From positions 1 through 31,130 of the forward strand of contig JBLIKY010000008.1 in the NCBI GenBank assembly GCA_047637535.1: DNA of 31,130 nucleotides, given 5' to 3'. Position 1 is the first letter of the stretch; the number at the start of each line of letters is the position of its first letter. Source of the stretch: UBA2040 sp047637535 (GTDB lineage Bacteria; Bacteroidota; Bacteroidia; Flavobacteriales_D; Crocinitomicaceae). Below the pieces are notes generated by a model. That model worked only from the letters and a program-made list of their open reading frames with translations. It had not been told where the DNA came from and did no database searches. Shown here in pieces: positions 30,807-31,130 of the stretch. The position numbers were made by a program, and so were the translations under genes.

Positions 30807-31130
30807 CAAAGTTTTTATTGATAATACCCCTTTATATATTGTAGAAAGTCAAGCTGAGACTAAAAAAAATGCCGTGTATATTTATACCGAAAACATTAAG
30901 GACATCAAAGCTGCTGTGTTTATGTGGGCTAAGAAAGTGAAGAATGCTTGCCCTATTTATATAGTAACGCAGACCCCAGAATTGATTTACGCTAAACTAT
31001 TTGAAAACTTTGATTTTATTGAAGCAGCAGGAGGTATAGTGAAAAATGAAAAGGGGTATCTTTTCATCAAAAGAAACGGTTCTTGGGACATCCCTAAAGG
31101 TAAATTAGATAAAGGCGAATCCCCAGAAAC
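30802..31130 (+). CDS. NUDIX hydrolase, N-terminal part, cut by window edge
   Basis: From ATG 30802 the frame stays open for 109 codons to the last base. The first ~70 residues (MYKVFIDNTPLYIVES, then VYIYTENIKDIKAAVFMW) form a preceding domain of unknown role. Near the end, GSWDIPKGKLDKGESPE is the start of the Nudix box (GX5EX7REUXEEXGU), so catalytic residues beyond it lie outside the window. An ATG at 30793 would overlap the pyrE start codon and is less likely. The substrate cannot be inferred. Confidence 0.85.
   Translation, partial: MYKVFIDNTPLYIVESQAETKKNAVYIYTENIKDIKAAVFMWAKKVKNACPIYIVTQTPELIYAKLFENFDFIEAAGGIVKNEKGYLFIKRNGSWDIPKGKLDKGESPE

Overview
The window reads as a low-GC chromosomal segment of a gliding or T9SS-bearing Bacteroidota, most likely Flavobacteriales (Crocinitomicaceae or Cryomorphaceae-like). 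The grounds are a giant secreted protein with a gliding-motility-type C-terminal sorting domain beside a PorP/SprF-family partner, TAnnTTTG-type -7 promoter elements, almost no Shine-Dalgarno sequences, and Bacteroidota-typical gene pairs (tgt with an LptF/G permease; rsfS-ftsH-DUF2007-cdsA). I name no species.

Layout. 1-735 (-) is the N-terminal half of a PabB-type chorismate enzyme, cut by the window edge. 815-2125 (+) is a PlsC-family acyltransferase. 7958 down to 2131 (-) is a tripartite RND efflux operon (adaptor, pump, TolC-like outer membrane protein). 8179-8715 (+) is an unrecognised protein; it converges on an operon (11217 to 8854, -) of a membrane glycosyltransferase, an ECF-like sigma factor and rsmG. 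Both converging genes stop inside the arms of a 26-bp inverted repeat that encloses 24-bp tandem repeats. 11298-13504 (+) is tgt plus an LptF/G-family permease.

13667-19774 (+) is the accessory highlight: a 1389-residue secreted protein with eleven ~80-residue Ig-like repeats and a type-B T9SS sorting domain, followed by a four-part fusion (PorP/SprF barrel, calcium-type TSP3 repeat, OmpA peptidoglycan-binding domain, SPOR-like domain). A strong terminator ends it. Together they look like a dedicated cargo and cell-wall-anchored secretion-partner system.

19838-21451 (-) is a patch of decaying genes: a DUF1272 zinc-ribbon gene with one nonsense codon, a DUF1801 gene with a nonsense codon and a frameshift in its tail, a 28-bp tandem repeat array, an apparently intact YcxB-like protein, and a methyltransferase with a stop codon inside its SAM-binding motif.

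21458-30794 is housekeeping: a TPR protein, a MutS2-like ATPase without the Smr domain, exonuclease III, cdsA, a DUF2007 protein, ftsH, rsfS, birA, an SRPBCC-like protein and pyrE. A NUDIX hydrolase starts at 30802 only 7 nt from the pyrE start and runs off the window end. No tRNA, rRNA, IS element or CRISPR array was seen.
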